Notes under the pieces: model-generated
The model's input: the letters and a program-made list of their open reading frames with translations, nothing else
Told to the model about the DNA's origin: nothing
The model's database searches: none
Origin: Eupeodes corollae
Taxonomy: Eukaryota; Arthropoda; Insecta; Diptera; Syrphidae
Assembly: GCF_945859685.1 (NCBI RefSeq)
Contig: NC_079147.1
Location: 52,482,946-52,546,945, forward strand
Reading direction: 5' to 3'
DNA: 64,000 bases
Shown: positions 45,110 to 57,575 of the stretch, piece by piece
Layout: each line of letters opens with the position of its first letter
Numbering within the stretch: position 1 is the first letter of the stretch
Program-made: the position numbers and the translations under genes

Positions 45110-46340
45110 TCTCAAAAACCCAACTCTGTCCACTAACTTCAACTCTCACCTCCCGCGGAGAACAGCTGGTGACTAGTATTTTAACTGTAGATTGAGCTCC
45201 GACCCCAGTTCAAAGTTGTTGGGGGTAGCAAATGAGAGAAGGGGGAGAAGTGTTTTCAATAAGGCACCTACCTGAACTACTTAGTGAACACCTTTTAGAG
45301 CTACTATGACATTTTCGGAGCGCAAACTTGCAAGGAGATAGTAGTACCCGTTGCATGATGGTTAGTTCGATGGACTGTCATGCGAGAGGTCTTGGGTTCG
45401 ATCCCGGCCAATTTATTTATTTAGACTTGCAACGAGCAGTTATGCTGGCTCTTGCCTTTGGAATTAAATTAAGGACCTGGTCGTAAAGGTTAAAGGTGTT
45501 ACGTCAGCGTGATTTCCTGACCATGTAAAGAGAACCCAGTTGCGAAACACCAACAAGCCTTGGATACGGACGAATTTACTGTTGATAATCCACGCAAATG
45601 TTAGGTCCCTTAATAGACCACGTGCAGCCGAAGAATTAGCGGAGGTCATAATGCTAAATTCGACAACATTTGCCTAATATAAGCACACACCCCCACATAA
45701 AAGAAGTATAACAACACGAAGGATTTGTTCTTCGAGCTCTTGGACAAAGCATATGAGCAGTTTCCTAGCTACGATATTAAAATTGTGCTGGGCGAATTGA
45801 ATGCCAAGCTAGGAAAGGAAGACATCTTCAGTGGAATAATCAGGAATAACATCCTGCACGACAACATTTCCGATAACGGATTCAGGCTCATTGGTTTTGC
45901 TCCGAGGCGCAACTTCATTGTAGCCAATACGCGTGTTCCACATATTAACAGCCTTAAAGGAACTTGGAGTTCTCTAGACAATCTACTGTCAACCAAATTG
46001 ACCATATTGCGATCGACGCTAGACACGCTTCTAGCAACATGGATCTTAAAATTTTTCGAGGAGCTAACATTGACTTGGACCACTACTTCGTTATAGCCAA
46101 AATAACACATCGGGCAAAAGAGATGAGTGGAACACCAACTTCAACGTCGAAGATTTTAAGAGGTTCAAAAGCAGAATTAAAGTCCCAAAGTTCTATGAGC
46201 AGGTAAACGAAATTCACAAGTAAATAAACCTCGAATCGAAGGCTGCAATGACGAAAGTGGAAACATCATATTAGTACTGCAGCAAATACTAAGGATTTTG
46301 CAGACTGTATAATGGCGACGACGCGACGAACCGAATTCCG
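45110..46340 (+). mobile_element. RTE-type LINE, endonuclease portion
   Basis: A GC-richer leader precedes an AP-endonuclease: FFELLDKAYEQFPSYDIKIV then LGELNAKLGKED (GDFNAK in relatives), NGFRLIGFAPRRNFIVANTR and, after a frame change, TVNQIDHIAIDARHASSNMD, FRGANIDLDHYFV. These are RTE-clade blocks. No reverse transcriptase follows. It is interrupted by a short SINE at 45338-45424. Confidence 0.75.
45338..45424 (+). repeat. tRNA-only mini-SINE with 12-bp duplication
   Basis: It has an A-box-like TTGCATGATGGTTAG and a B-box-like GGGTTCGATCCC, with a tRNA-Asp-like anticodon arm (GACTGTCATGCG), ending in an ATTT tail. It is flanked by ACTTGCAAGGAG / ACTTGCAACGAG (45326-45337, 45425-45436). It is not a tRNA gene: the acceptor stem does not pair. 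It has the head of the SINE at 60796-61068 without its body. Confidence 0.75.
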
Positions 46341-46950
46341 CTGTCAGGCAGTATTTTCAAAAAAAAAATGTGTTTTTTAAAGCTAGACAAAAATTCATAA
46401 AACTAGCCTAATTATCCATAACTTACAACTAACTTACTGGTCTCAAACGGACACTCTAAGTTAAACTATAACACTTAATACTTCAATTGAATTTTATTTA
46501 TTTTTGTATTTATTAGAAAATTTGAAAAAAACTAATATCAATATCATTTTATATTTTTACTTAAAATAAGGTCTTTAATATAAAACTTAAAGCTAACTTT
46601 AACTACATATTCTACCTAAAAACTAATTAAAACTAGAAAAACCACAGGAACAAATCTAACTCTCTAATATTTTGTTTTGTATTTTTTTTGTGCCACCATG
46701 CCTATTCTACTTAATACTAAACCCTAAAACTATAAAACAAGTATGTAAGCCGGCAAAGGCTTAAACCCCATCCCGACAACCTACTAGTTGGTACCCGACG
46801 CCTTAAACGTTATTTTGGATCTTCTACCAATCGATCTGTTTATTAAATACATAGTTTCCTGCAGCGCTATTAGGCTGAAGAAATAAAAAAGCTGGTTGTC
46901 AAAACCTTATGGTCACAGCAACACAACGAAATTGATTCCTTCAGCCAAAA
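46341..46950 (+). other. Spacer, probably old LINE 3' sequence
   Basis: AT-rich, then a GC-richer patch (46745-46800). No coding sequence recognised. Confidence 0.35.
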
Positions 46951-48004
46951 TCACCTACTTTGAGCCTTAGTAAGGGTTTTAAGGTTATTTTCCCATCCAG
47001 AGAAGATTGGGAGAATGACATCGTGTCGATAGGTTTCGACACAACCATCTTTACTGACGGCTCAAAGATGGAGTGCGGAGTTGGTTCTGGGATCTTTTCT
47101 GAGTCCCTAAATGTAGCCAAATCCTTAAGGCTTCCTGACTTTGCTAGCGTTTTTCAGGCTGAACTGCTGGCAATAAGGGAGGCATGTAAGATACTTAAAC
47201 AAAGCCCAAACCACAACCGAAATGCAGTTATCTTTACAGACAGTCAGGCAGCTGTCAAAGCCATTAACTCGGCCACATTCTCATCTAAATTGGTCCAGCA
47301 ATGTCGCAACGAGCTTGCGAGCTTGAATATTAACCTCGGTGTCACCCTGATCTGGGTTCCGGGCCATAGTGGTATCGTGGGAAATGAACGGGCTGACGAG
47401 TTAGCCAGTGTTAAGCCAGGCAAGGTTCGGCCTTTCATAGCTCACTTGCGGAAATGGTTAACATTCTTCTTGGTGCTATGAAGGGTAAAATCTTTTCTAT
47501 CTACCAAACTGAATCAAACCGAAGGTGGAGCAATTTACCCAACTGCATTATATCTAGGAAGATATGACCCACCCGTACAAACGATCTTCTATGCAGGCCA
47601 AGGCAAGGATTGTTGCGGTTTGTACCGGACATTGGCCTATAGGAGTTCATGCAGAGAAGTTGGGTATCTCCTTTTGCCGTAGTTGTAGTGGCCAACAAGA
47701 AAGTGAAACGACAATCCATTTCCTCTGCAAATGTCCTGCTTTGGCAAACACTAGAATGAAATACTTTGGAAAAGCATTCTTTTACGAACTTGATGAGCTA
47801 TCTGAGACAAAGATTAGAGACCTAATCTTTTTTCTCAATGCGACAAAATTGCTTTAACATAATCGCTATGAAGCTTCTCTATAAATCTTTCCCTTTCTAT
47901 CACAGGCTAAACGAGGTTTTGGTATCAAAACGGCGCACTGCGGCGCTAATTGGATCTCAGGCTAGGTTGCCTTGAGATCGTCATTTCTACCTACCTACCT
48001 ACTA
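46951..48004 (+). mobile_element. I/Loa-like LINE 3' end with RNase H
   Basis: 46960-47481 encodes an RNase H1-type domain: TTIFTDGSKMECGVGSGIFS, AELLAIREACK, IFTDSQAAVKAI, LIWVPGHSGIVGNERADELA. This contains the D-E-D-D set, open for 173 codons. After a frame break, 47564-47857 gives TGHWPIGVHAEKLGISFCRS and a C-x2-C..H-x4-C knuckle (CRSC..HFLCKC). The 3' end is a TACC tandem tail at 47991-48004. It differs from the family at 6424-8550 in tail and sequence. Confidence 0.8.
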
Positions 48005-48250
48005 TAAAGTGCCGATTGAAGCCACCAAAACTGATTCTCCTGTTTCACCCTATCAGTTCGGTCCCGTTCGGACACAGCCCTACTGAACCGAAAGAGCTCT
48101 GTTCCGCCTTGTGCCATAACGTCCCGATTGTACAGGAGTCGCCTATCAGACCGCATCTCTATCTAAAAAGAGGAATGCGGTGGAATGAAGACGCTCAAGC
48201 GTGCACTTTCAAAATACTCGTCGTTCGGATAGAACGCCCCGAAAATTAAA
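48005..48250. other. GC-richer unassigned segment
   Basis: Open on the + strand from 47950 to 48249, but the translation matches nothing I recognise. It is probably transposon-derived, being sandwiched between two LINE fragments. Confidence 0.3.
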
Positions 48251-48850
48251 CCGTCGAAGACATAGCTTATTACGAAATTGTCAATTCTGTTGATTCAAGC
48301 CCCGTTGTATAGGACCTCGGCTGTTCGATATAAGCCGGTACAGCGTCGTAAACACTGCCGCTCGAACAGCCGAAACTTCTCAATCTGGGAAGGGGCAACG
48401 TTGAACCACACAGGACAACCATAAACGATCATCGGCCGTATGAAGGCCGATTTCATCAGAGCGAAGGCTCCTCTGGCCCTAGTCAGAGCAGCATTTATAT
48501 GTCTGTCGAAATATAAATACTCATCTAACCATATACCGAGGTATTTCACTACACTTTTGCTCGCTAATGGCTGCCCGTGAAGATCAACGATGACCACCTT
48601 GCGCCAATTCTTGCACGTATCCCCCGTGGCCCTAACCAACAGAGTCCGGAACATAATTGTCTTCGACTTCTGGACATTTATTTTCGGTTTCCAGTCGTCG
48701 CAATATCGCTGAATCTAGTCGAAATCACACTGCAATAGAATTCTAATAAACTCAACCTTTCGGGCCGTTCTTTACGCTTTGTTAGACTACCTATCAGACC
48801 GCTGGTTTAAATGCTGAAGAGAATCGGCGAATTCACAGCTCCCTGTCGAT
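48251..48850 (-). mobile_element. Jockey-clade LINE, RT thumb fragment
   Basis: The - strand at 48295-48654 is open for 119 codons: VVKYLGIWLDEYLYFDRHIN, AALTRARGAFALMKSAFIRP, YGCPVWFNVAPSQIEKF, LRRCTGLYR. This is the conserved RT C-terminal/thumb segment. No palm or endonuclease nearby. Confidence 0.75.
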
Positions 48851-49017
48851 GACCATTTTTAACAAAAAAAAAAATGTCTACGTATTCAGTTGAAGCAAAG
48901 TGTATTATTGAAAAGTGAATGGGGTGTTTTTTTAGAAATTCTTCTTAGTGCCTAATAATGTATACTCTACAACTCTATGTCTTTTCAATTCACTAATGTT
49001 TTTGTGTGTATTAAATA

Positions 49018-49081
49018 AATTAGGCGGGGCAACAGTCCGTTCAGAACTAGGACCTAGTGACTTACAAATCTCAACCATTCA
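49018..49081 (-). repeat. SINE 3' end fragment
   Basis: ATTAGGCGGGGCAAC..CTAGTGACTTACAA..CTCAACCATTC is the reverse of the SINE 3' third seen at 60816-60875. Confidence 0.7.
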
Positions 49082-49654
49082 AAAAATATCCGCTATTGCT
49101 TACATCGATTTCAAGTTTGGAAACCTTTAAAAACTCAAAAAGTTATGCGTCTGCTATAACGATACGATAAAAGTGACTATTTTAGACTTTTAAGTGTCAT
49201 TGGCTGATTTATCTTTTTAATTGATTGCGTTACCATACGCTGTTGGTTGACCTTTTAAGAATAAAATCAATCGAATTGCAAATACTACAAACTTTCACGT
49301 CACCAGAAAAACAGTAATTTAAAGTTTTAGTCTAAGGACGAAATTTATTTTTAGAAGGAAAATTGACGGACTGGAAAAGCTAATAAATAAAGTTTGCTAT
49401 TACCATTATTGATAAATGTAACTCTGTTTTGAAACACTAATGGATTCAAATTTTAAAATTCAATTTTCAAGGAAAATGTAAAAAGCTACAAACATTTTAA
49501 AGCAAATAAATTATTCCCATTTAGAGATTGTTAGTTCTTTTTTATAAGTCTATTCGAAAATGCATGTGGCACGATTGGAATGTGGGCTATACATTCATTT
49601 CAATAAAGGGTGTTTAAACATTAACACACGATAATAGTGGTGAATCTATCCTAG
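49082..49654. other. Spacer with dispersed repeat piece
   Basis: AT-rich. 49545-49605 shares sequence with 44728-44795. No gene. Confidence 0.4.
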
Positions 49655-51757
49655 GTTAAGGTTAGGTTCGAGTGGATGCGGATACAGAATCCACACACTT
49701 AGGCCAAAAGAAAAGGTCCATTGTGATATCACATGAATCTAGAGAATTACTTCTTACTAGTGGAACCATTTTGAGCTTTTTATAAAGCGAAGAAGATATG
49801 TGATATCCTTTTTAGCTAGTTCACGAGGATTATCAAAAGAGTAGTCTCCCAGATGAAGTTTGCGTCTTAGTGAAAGAGCAGGGCAAGTGCCGAGAAGGTT
49901 AGAGATTGTTTCCTCTTCTTCCCTATCCATACAGCTCCTGCAGAAGTTATTTGAGGCTTCACCAAGTCGAATTACGTGTCTGCCTATAAAACAGTGTCCC
50001 GTAAGGACACCTATTAGGGAGCTAATATGAAACCTGCTCTGAGATATCAAGTCATTAGAGTGCTTTAGGTCCAGTAAAAGCCATATGAGTTTTGTGGATG
50101 TGCAGGTTGGTAAATTGTGCCACCTAGAGTTTGTTATCGCAAAAGCTGTTTCTTTTAGCAGAAGTTTACATCTAGCTATCGATACAGCTACCTTCTTACT
50201 TATAACCGTCATATAGGTATGACGGTTCCACATTTAGCGAGTTCAGCGGCTCTAAAATTTCCTGTGATGTCTTTGTGGCCCGGCACATGTTAAATTGCTG
50301 CGCCATCTCCATAAGAGACGATCGACAATCAAGGCCCGTTTGAGATTTGGTTGAGACACCGCCAAGACATTTAATAGCAGCCTAACTGTCAGAGAAAATG
50401 GGGGTATCAGAAGTTGATATCACGTTTTCTCTCAGCCAAGAGAGAACCTCTTTGATCGCTAAAATTTCCGCTTGGAAGACGCTACAATGATTAGGGAGGC
50501 GGAATGAGATGCTTAGATTAAGTTTTTCTGAGTACCCACCACTACAAACTCCCTCATTTATCTTGGATCCATCTGTATAAAAATGAATTTTTTTCATCAT
50601 CATCCAGGAGTTTTTTGCCTTCTCATTCATCTCTGGATGGAATGGGTACTTGGAAGATTTTTCCAAATAGGGGTTTAGGAATAGTGTAGTCTATGTACTT
50701 TGGTATAGAACCAAAGAGGTTCAAAATGATGGAGTGCCCCACATTATTGTTGGCCCATTGGGATGAGGCGTTGAGTCTTATAGCTGTACTCACTGCCACT
50801 TGTTTGCTGAAGATGTCGAGGGCTGTCAGATGGAGGAGAGTGTGTGTGGTTCTCCATTCCCCGCTTATGCAGAGACATGCAGTGCGTTGGATTCTGCTGA
50901 GTTTGTCGTAGTATGTGACTTTCTCCAGTGCAGTCCACTATACTGCAATCCCGTACATAAGTATTGGTCGGATGACCGATTTGTAAAGGGTTAGGTGTAA
51001 AGGTTATGTGAGGTTGAAAAACCCTTTTACTTCCTATGGCTTTCTTGCAAGTGAAAAGAGCTACTGTAGTTTTTTTAACTCTTTCCTGAATATTAGGTTA
51101 TCAATTGAATTTTTTGTCCAATATCAGACCAAGATATTAGGCTTCATTGGTAAAAATTAGTGCTACACCTTTTATTGAAGGAGGTACAATTACTGGGATC
51201 TTTTATTTCCGTGCAAAAAGGACTAGGTCTGTTTTTTGAGGATTAATACTAAGTCCGCAGTTATCAGCCCATCTAGTGAGCATATTGAGTGCATTTTGGA
51301 GGAGGTATCTCAGTGTATTAGGATGTTCCCCTGTGACAGCGATAGCAACATCATCGGCATACGCAACCACTCTGTAGCCTTCCCTCTCAATATTATTATA
51401 TTAGTAGTTGGTTAACCACTATGTTCCACAGCAGAGGGGACAGAACACCACCTTGCGGAGTGCCTCTACTGACAGACCTTTTTGTGCAAAAATCTCCCAA
51501 ACTAGAGTTGATGATCCTGCTTTTTAACATTAGATTAATCAACTCACAAAGTGAGTATGCGATGTTTAGGGTCGTCATAGAAGAAGTGATCGCGGATGTG
51601 TCAACGTTGTTGAATCCAGGAAGACAACCATATTATATTCCTTTTGCTCTAGGGAGCATTTGATAGTTCTTACCAGAGTGTGCAAGGCTGTGTCTACCGA
51701 TTTCCCTTTGCAGTAAGCGTGCTGAGACATCGATAGTCTCTTATCAATGCTATTGCT
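49655..51757 (-). mobile_element. I/Loa-like LINE, second copy
   Basis: Same family as 6424-8550, inverted. From right to left: RT with PQGGVLSPLLWNIVVNQLL (51470-51400), VVAYADDVAIAVT (about 51385-51345, intact YADD), thumb FTNEAKYLGL-like sequence, RNase H with FYTDGSKINEGV (50580-50540), and a Cys/His knuckle with RSCMDREEEETISNLLGTC (near 49900-49960). The 3' tail is CCTAA-type at 49655-49670. Frameshifts and stops make it dead. It is 5'-truncated at about 51757. Confidence 0.85.
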
Positions 51758-52265
51758 AATCCATTCTTACCTAAATACAATTAAGATTGTTGTATAAAAA
51801 TAAAAAAAATGCACTTTTAAATTTTCAACTTGAGCGATGAGGCACACTTTTACCTCAATGGGTTGTTTAAAAAGCAAAACTCTTGCATTTCGGAAAAATG
51901 AAAGTCTACTAATGATTGATTTCGGTTCGTTCTTTTTTTAGTTGGTTTATGAGCTAACGGCCGGTGTCATTGGGCGTACTTGTTTGAAATGGTATTCGCT
52001 ATCGGGAAATGATAACTGACATTTTGTGACCAGTAATTGAGGATACGAAGCTGGACGATAAGTGATTTCAGCTGGACGGTGAACCTTGTCACACACCCAA
52101 CTTTAAAATTGCTCTTTTGAGCGAGAAATTAACGTTGTCGGCTTTTATTAGTTAACTACAACGACTGACAGATGTAACAGACTGACATTGATCTACGAGA
52201 TTCGCCATGTAAGATTCGCCATGTAAGTAAGTAATTCATTCTTCTTAGTTCTTTGTTGCACAACC
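51758..52265. other. Spacer, no feature seen
   Basis: No gene or clear repeat. It may include the outer part of the Tc1 fossil to the right. Confidence 0.4.
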
Positions 52266-52269
52266 ATTG

Positions 52270-53265
52270 TTTTTTATGATCTACGTGGCACCGAGTCCAC
52301 TAAAACCTGAAACCTCTCGACTGGTATTGCGTTCCACGAATCACGCACTGCTTTCCACAATTTTTTCGAATTCTAGGATTTTGCTTTATGAACTGCGTTC
52401 TTAACATCCCCCCACAAATTTGAGATGAGGTTAAGGTCGGGGGATTGAGCGGGCAACTCCATAACAGATAACTTCTTCTGCGCAAACCATGGTTTTGTAT
52501 TTTTTGACGTATGCTTTGGGTCATAGTCTTCTTAATATACCCAAACCAACGAAATTTTCTCTTCAGCATAGGGTAACATAGCCTCCTCGACAATTTCCAC
52601 ATACTCGGTTGCATCCCTTATACCCCCCATGGGACTATTTATCCCATGGGGGGTAAAAGGGATGCAACCTATTTAGCCCGACCCCGTAATATGAAAAGCA
52701 AGCACATATCATTATTTTTCCTCCACAATGGAGGATAGTATGCTGCATTTTAGGGTCTTCTCACATATTCTCGTTGACCCTTTGACACAAAAAGGTTTGC
52801 TTTCATCGCTTCACAGAAAATCCCTCCATTTCTCTTTTGTCCAATCTCTATGCGCTTTAGCAAACTCCATTCTCTTTGCCACATGCATTTTCGTCAAGAA
52901 TGGTACCTTGCGTGGACTTCGGGCTGGCAACTTCGCTTATAAAAGACGTCTTCGTATTGTGACAAAGCTAACAGACAGTTGAAGCCCATTTCTTATTTTC
53001 CTAGAGCCTATGGTAGGGCTCTCTTTTGCTAACTGAACAATTTTTCTATCAGTTCTTTCAGTAGTCACCCTTTTTGGGCGTCACGTTTTCCGTTTATTTT
53101 GCCATTTTAAGGGGTTACTGACCATATTTGCTGAGCAGCCTAGGATGTCTTGAATATTTTGGTAGGTTGTTCCCTCAAAACGCAGTTTTCGAATTTCATC
53201 CAGAGAGAGAAATGGTTTTTTTCCAAAGGTTGCATTTCTGTATGCACAAATAACGAGACATGTAC
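52270..53265 (-). pseudogene. Tc1-like transposase fossil
   Basis: Read right to left with frame changes: KKPFLSLDE..ELRFEGTTYQNIQD and LGCSANMVSN (DNA-binding helices); LAKESPTIGSRKIRN-like; EFAKAHRDWTKEKW and a SDESK catalytic block; GGIRDATEYVEIVEEAMLP; YDPKHTSK; and MELPAQSPDLNLISNLWGDV (third catalytic region). Nearly the whole transposase can be followed, so this copy is only moderately old. An inverted duplication at 52607-52669 has disrupted it. Confidence 0.8.
52607..52669. repeat. 28-bp snap-back palindrome
   Basis: Arms 52607-52634 and 52642-52669 are complementary at 27 of 28 bases, around the 7-base loop CTATTTA. The left arm is the transposase codons GGIRDATE; the right arm is their inverted duplicate. 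Confidence 0.9.
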
Positions 53266-55579
53266 TCATGAAGTGGAAGCAATCCTCTTTTGCTTTCAAA
53301 TCACAGCGTGCAAAACTGATTAAAACTGCCGTTGTATGGTGATCCGTTAAGGCTTAGGACTTCACTTCTTGTTTTAAATATTAAGGATATTTGACTGTAA
53401 TTCAGTGAATCATTAAAGTAGTTTGAGTTGTGAGTAAAGAATCCTGCTTTGTGATTTTCGAGCTGACTGCATAAGAGCATCGCGTTCCAAATTTTCATAG
53501 CTCTGTGTTGTAAAATTAACAAACAAAAAAAAACAAAAAAAGATTTTAAATAATAATGGATAGGTAGCCGGGCGGCCGTGCACGAGCGGATACCTAATTC
53601 TTATTGGAAACAATTATAAATGTCAAATTACAAAAAGGGTTTGTTTGTTAATCTTACTCCCGACAGCAAAACCAGTGCTGTCACCCAGTAGCTCAGTTTG
53701 GGGTGGGTTTGGCAAAAGGTAGATTTTACTAATCGAACTCGAATAATAAAATCGATATGAATTAGCAAATTAATAAACATACTACACAGGGGCGTAGCAA
53801 AAAATAATGAAAATGGGCACCAGGAAGTATTATAGTACTTACCATAACCAATCAAGAAAAATAATAAAAAAAAGAGCGGACATTTTCTTCCCAATTAAAA
53901 TAAAATTTAAGATACATTTTTTTTCACCTAAAAAGGTTAACGTTTTTTATTTTATATCTGGGAAACCTTTATAAATATAGGGGAAAACCCAGAATATTTT
54001 TCAAAAAAAATGTGTACAACTTAAATTGATACAAAGAACAAAAAAAAAATAAAAGAGAACAATGGGTTGTGCCAGAAAGGACACAAAAAAAAGTCACATT
54101 GGGAAAGTTCCTGAAGAACAAAGAATTTTACGGTCGACCGAAAGTCTATCGGGTTAAATTTGTTTGGCTCTTTATAGCCAACCACAAATTACAAGCAAAT
54201 ATAAAAAGCACAAAACTCACTTAACAAAAAAATATACTTAGCTTCCTTGGTTTAAGAAAATCGATCCTGCATCTTCCTTATCCTCTCTTTTCAATAACGC
54301 CTTCCTCACAAATTTAATGTTTTTATATCAATTTTTACTCTTATCATCACCCAACACGAATTTTCTTCTTTTCTTTTTCTTTTCTCAAAATTTGTTCACC
54401 ACTTTTCTCTTTTCACAATCTCACTCTCCTTATCTTCTCTAAAAAGTGCCATACTTCCCTTATCCAAGAGGCCACGACAAGTATGCCATCCTACTCTGAC
54501 CTTTTGTTATGATCTGGGTTTCTCTTTTGGTCTAACTGCGACACCCGGCTTTTTCGCTGGGTTGCATGCCGATTTCCAAAACCAGCCAAACATTTGTGGT
54601 CTCTTTCACCTTGGTGATTTGAACACCAAACTTGGCTTAATGGAAGAGTTCAGTTTTTATCCGTCGAATCCAATTGGTCTAAAAAGTAAACGAACAATTT
54701 TTGAGAGTTCGCAAATAAAATCCACCAGCCCAAACCGGCCTAGTTTAATAACTTGAGGAAAGTGTATTAGGAACTTTGGCATTTTTCAACCAAGATTGAG
54801 AGGCAGAATCCGATAATTCGCAATTTAGACCCTAAACCCTTAGACTTCCGTGCAGACAAATTTAGAGGAAGGAAAAAACACATCGTAAGGTGACCTTACT
54901 TAGTATTCCGACACTTAAGGCTGGGCATTAAGCCATATTAATTTTAGGGTGGTGTGCAAATTAAATGATACATACTATCCGTTGAACATTGGTAAATTCT
55001 TCATGTTTTTCTAGTTGTGTGGGCCACCTGTCACACACTCAATAAGGAAGTTTTCGTGACTCATCTGTCAAACAATTGTGTATTTACTATTTTGTGACCG
55101 TCCGTCACAAATTTTGAAAGTAAATGAAAATGTGTACCTTCTGTCACACAACTCCGCATTACCACTAAAACCTATTTTGTTTTCTTTTCCAAAATACAGT
55201 AACAGCAGGACACTGACTGATGGAAAGCAGGATTCTACTGAACTCTTCAAATATCGACATCCACAAGTCCTCGTCTCATAGCTCATTCGTTTTGTTAGTC
55301 GGTCTTCATGATGGGATAAACTTAAAAATGTAGTCTGCTTGCAATTTAAGCGTGCTAGTAAATATTTTTGGAAGGCCTGTTTCCAGATACAAGTCATAGT
55401 TAGGTGTTTTTAGGGGTAAATGAAAAAGTTTCAAGAAAACACCTGTGAAACTTTTCTATGTCGTCGTATTCGTTGATTCCCCATACCTGGGCAGTGAGCA
55501 GCATATAGCAAAGCGAACTTTTTATAACAGCATCAAATATCTCGTATTTCGCAGATATTACTATTAGCTGTTTCTTTTT
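53266..55579. other. Spacer without recognised genes
   Basis: AT-rich with pyrimidine-rich stretches (54350-54450). CAGGGGCGTAG at 53787-53797 looks like a DNA-transposon end, but no partner end was found. No coding sequence supported. Confidence 0.4.
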
Positions 55580-57215
55580 TTATAATAAGCACACACTCAA
55601 GAGGATATTACTACCCTTATTATGCAGAGGCACAGAGTGAGCATTAGAAAGAGGAGAGAGGGTTTTAAAGGAGATGTCGGTGCACATTGGTTTTGAATTC
55701 CTGAATATGGCAATGACTAGGAAAGACAGAGTGTGGTAAGGCGTTCCACAATCGCGTAGTACGGCTAAAGCACAAATCTCTGTATTTGACAGTACGGTCG
55801 AAGTTGAGCTCGAGGGTATACTGATAAACATTCTTAAAAGCGCGAGTGTTACGGTTGAACTATTTAAGGGGAAATAGCAACTGGCTATTTCACTAGAGCA
55901 TAAGCGTTAAAATAACGGTAAAAAAGGGTCAGACAAGAGACCTTACGACGATGTTCAAGCGAAGTAAATGAACTTATGATGATATTATCATCTATCAATT
56001 TGAATGCTCTACGTTCAATACTATCCAAGAGGCTAAAGTAAGTGGCATGAGCACCAACCCAGAGATGGGAAGTATATGTATTCAAGCTTTGAACATACGT
56101 AAGTCTTGTAGATCAGAAGGGGTGAAATATTTCTTGCATAAGGATACCCAAACACCTTTCGGCATTTTGGGCGACATCGCGTATGTGATCATTCCACAAG
56201 AGATGGTTAGTGACACACATACCGAGAATATCGAGGTGTTCAGTCTCATTGATGCAAGTGCCATCCATTGATAATGGCAATTGGGGTATATCTCGCTTTA
56301 ACGGTGCAAGACAGCATTGGGTTTTCGAAGCATTAAATTCCACGCGGTTTTTTAATCCCCTTTGAACCATTCTGTTTAGGTCGAATTTAATGAGCTTGTC
56401 ATATTTTGTCGATGCAGTTCCACATCCGAAGAAGAGGGATGTGAGTCTGAAAACGAATATAAAAAGCTAAGAGTACTATCGTCAGCGAAACAATGTATTG
56501 GACTAATTGTTGCAGGCAGGAGATCATTTATAAAAATGAGAAAGAGTGTTGGAGATAAAACAGAGCCCTGGGGCACACCAGCATTTATTTTATAGTATTC
56601 AGACTTGAATCCATTCAATGCTACTTGTATTGCACGATCCGAACGGTAATTACTAATCCAATGAAGCTGGGATTCATGAAAACCGAAGGCACTCATTTTC
56701 GATAAGAGAGCCTGATGCCAAACCCTATCAAATGCTTTTGAAATATCAAGTGCAATAATCTTACTTTCTCCAATTGGTCCCCTGTTCGGTGAGATGAACC
56801 AGTGGACATATTGCTTCGAAAGCCGTACTGCCAGGCATTAAGAAGATTTCGATCTTCAAGATATTTCTTGAGTTGATATTTAATCAGCGTTTCCATGACC
56901 TTGGAAAGAAGGGACGTAAGTGCAATCGGTCGGTAATTAGAGGGAGAGGAAGATTCGCCTTTTTTTGGGGATGGGCTGGACAAAGGAGTAGGACAGATGA
57001 AAAAGCTTACGCAGTGGTTTTTCTAGCGGACCAGCGGATTTATGTGTGTTTAGAACTCTTAGGACTCTTGCCACAGTACGAGTGCGAAAAGATTGGTCCT
57101 ATAGAATCACTAACTCGCTCAAGTACGGGCGGGGTCATAACACTCACTGGAAACGTAGAATTGGCGGCGAACTGCCTAGCAGAGATTAGCTTTATCTAAA
57201 GAGCTAACAAAAGGA
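55580..57215 (-). mobile_element. Jockey-like LINE, copy 1
   Basis: From right to left: KSAGPLEKP.. and PIPKKGESSSPSNYRPIALT (RT fingers), LKKYLEDRNLLNAWQYGFRS, NAGVPQGSVLSPTLFLIFIN, an FADD active site (HCFADDSTLSF, near 56490), ASKTQCCL, a thumb with LDILGMCVTNHLLWNDHI, and a C-terminal segment HLWVGAHATYFSLLDSIE. Frames break several times. 5'-truncated, without endonuclease. Confidence 0.82.
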
Positions 57216-57224
57216 AAACGAACT

Positions 57225-57575
57225 TTGTAAAATCTTAGCTTTGGCATTAATGTGATTTTTAAAACCTATTGTTTTATTAAAAATCACTCCCAGGTACTTG
57301 TACTTGTACTCATTAGTAATCTGTAGGGGGTTTTTATTAAAGTGCCAATTGATTTATATACATTAATGAAGAGTCCCCATTTATCTCAATAATCAGCTAG
57401 GCTATTTATCATTAGTTGGAGATTTTCAGGAGACTCAGAAAGTAATACCAGATCATTAGCATATAAAAGAACATTTAGTTTCAATTCAGCAATTTGGAGA
57501 CCTCCAGGTAGATAAGCTTCTACATTATTAATAAAAAGTGCAAATAGAAGAGCACTTAAAAGACATCCTTGTTTT
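57225..57575 (-). pseudogene. LINE reverse transcriptase scrap
   Basis: The - strand reads KQGCLLSALLFALFINN..LPGGLQI and LLYANDLVLLSESPENLQLM, then KWGLFINV. YAND stands in place of YADD. It is a different family from the jockey-like LINE adjoining it. Confidence 0.7.

Noticed and set aside
45341..45412. A functional tRNA-Asp gene
   Set aside because: A and B boxes are present, but the acceptor stem does not pair, and the block is a SINE head flanked by a target-site duplication.
48948..49130. A 60-codon + strand gene
   Set aside because: Its second half is the reverse of a SINE 3' end.
49757..51578. Several host genes on the - strand
   Set aside because: RT, RNase H and Cys/His knuckle pieces in order identify one dead LINE copy.
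53787..53797. DNA-transposon terminus CAGGGGCGTAG
   Set aside because: No matching inverted end or duplication was found nearby.
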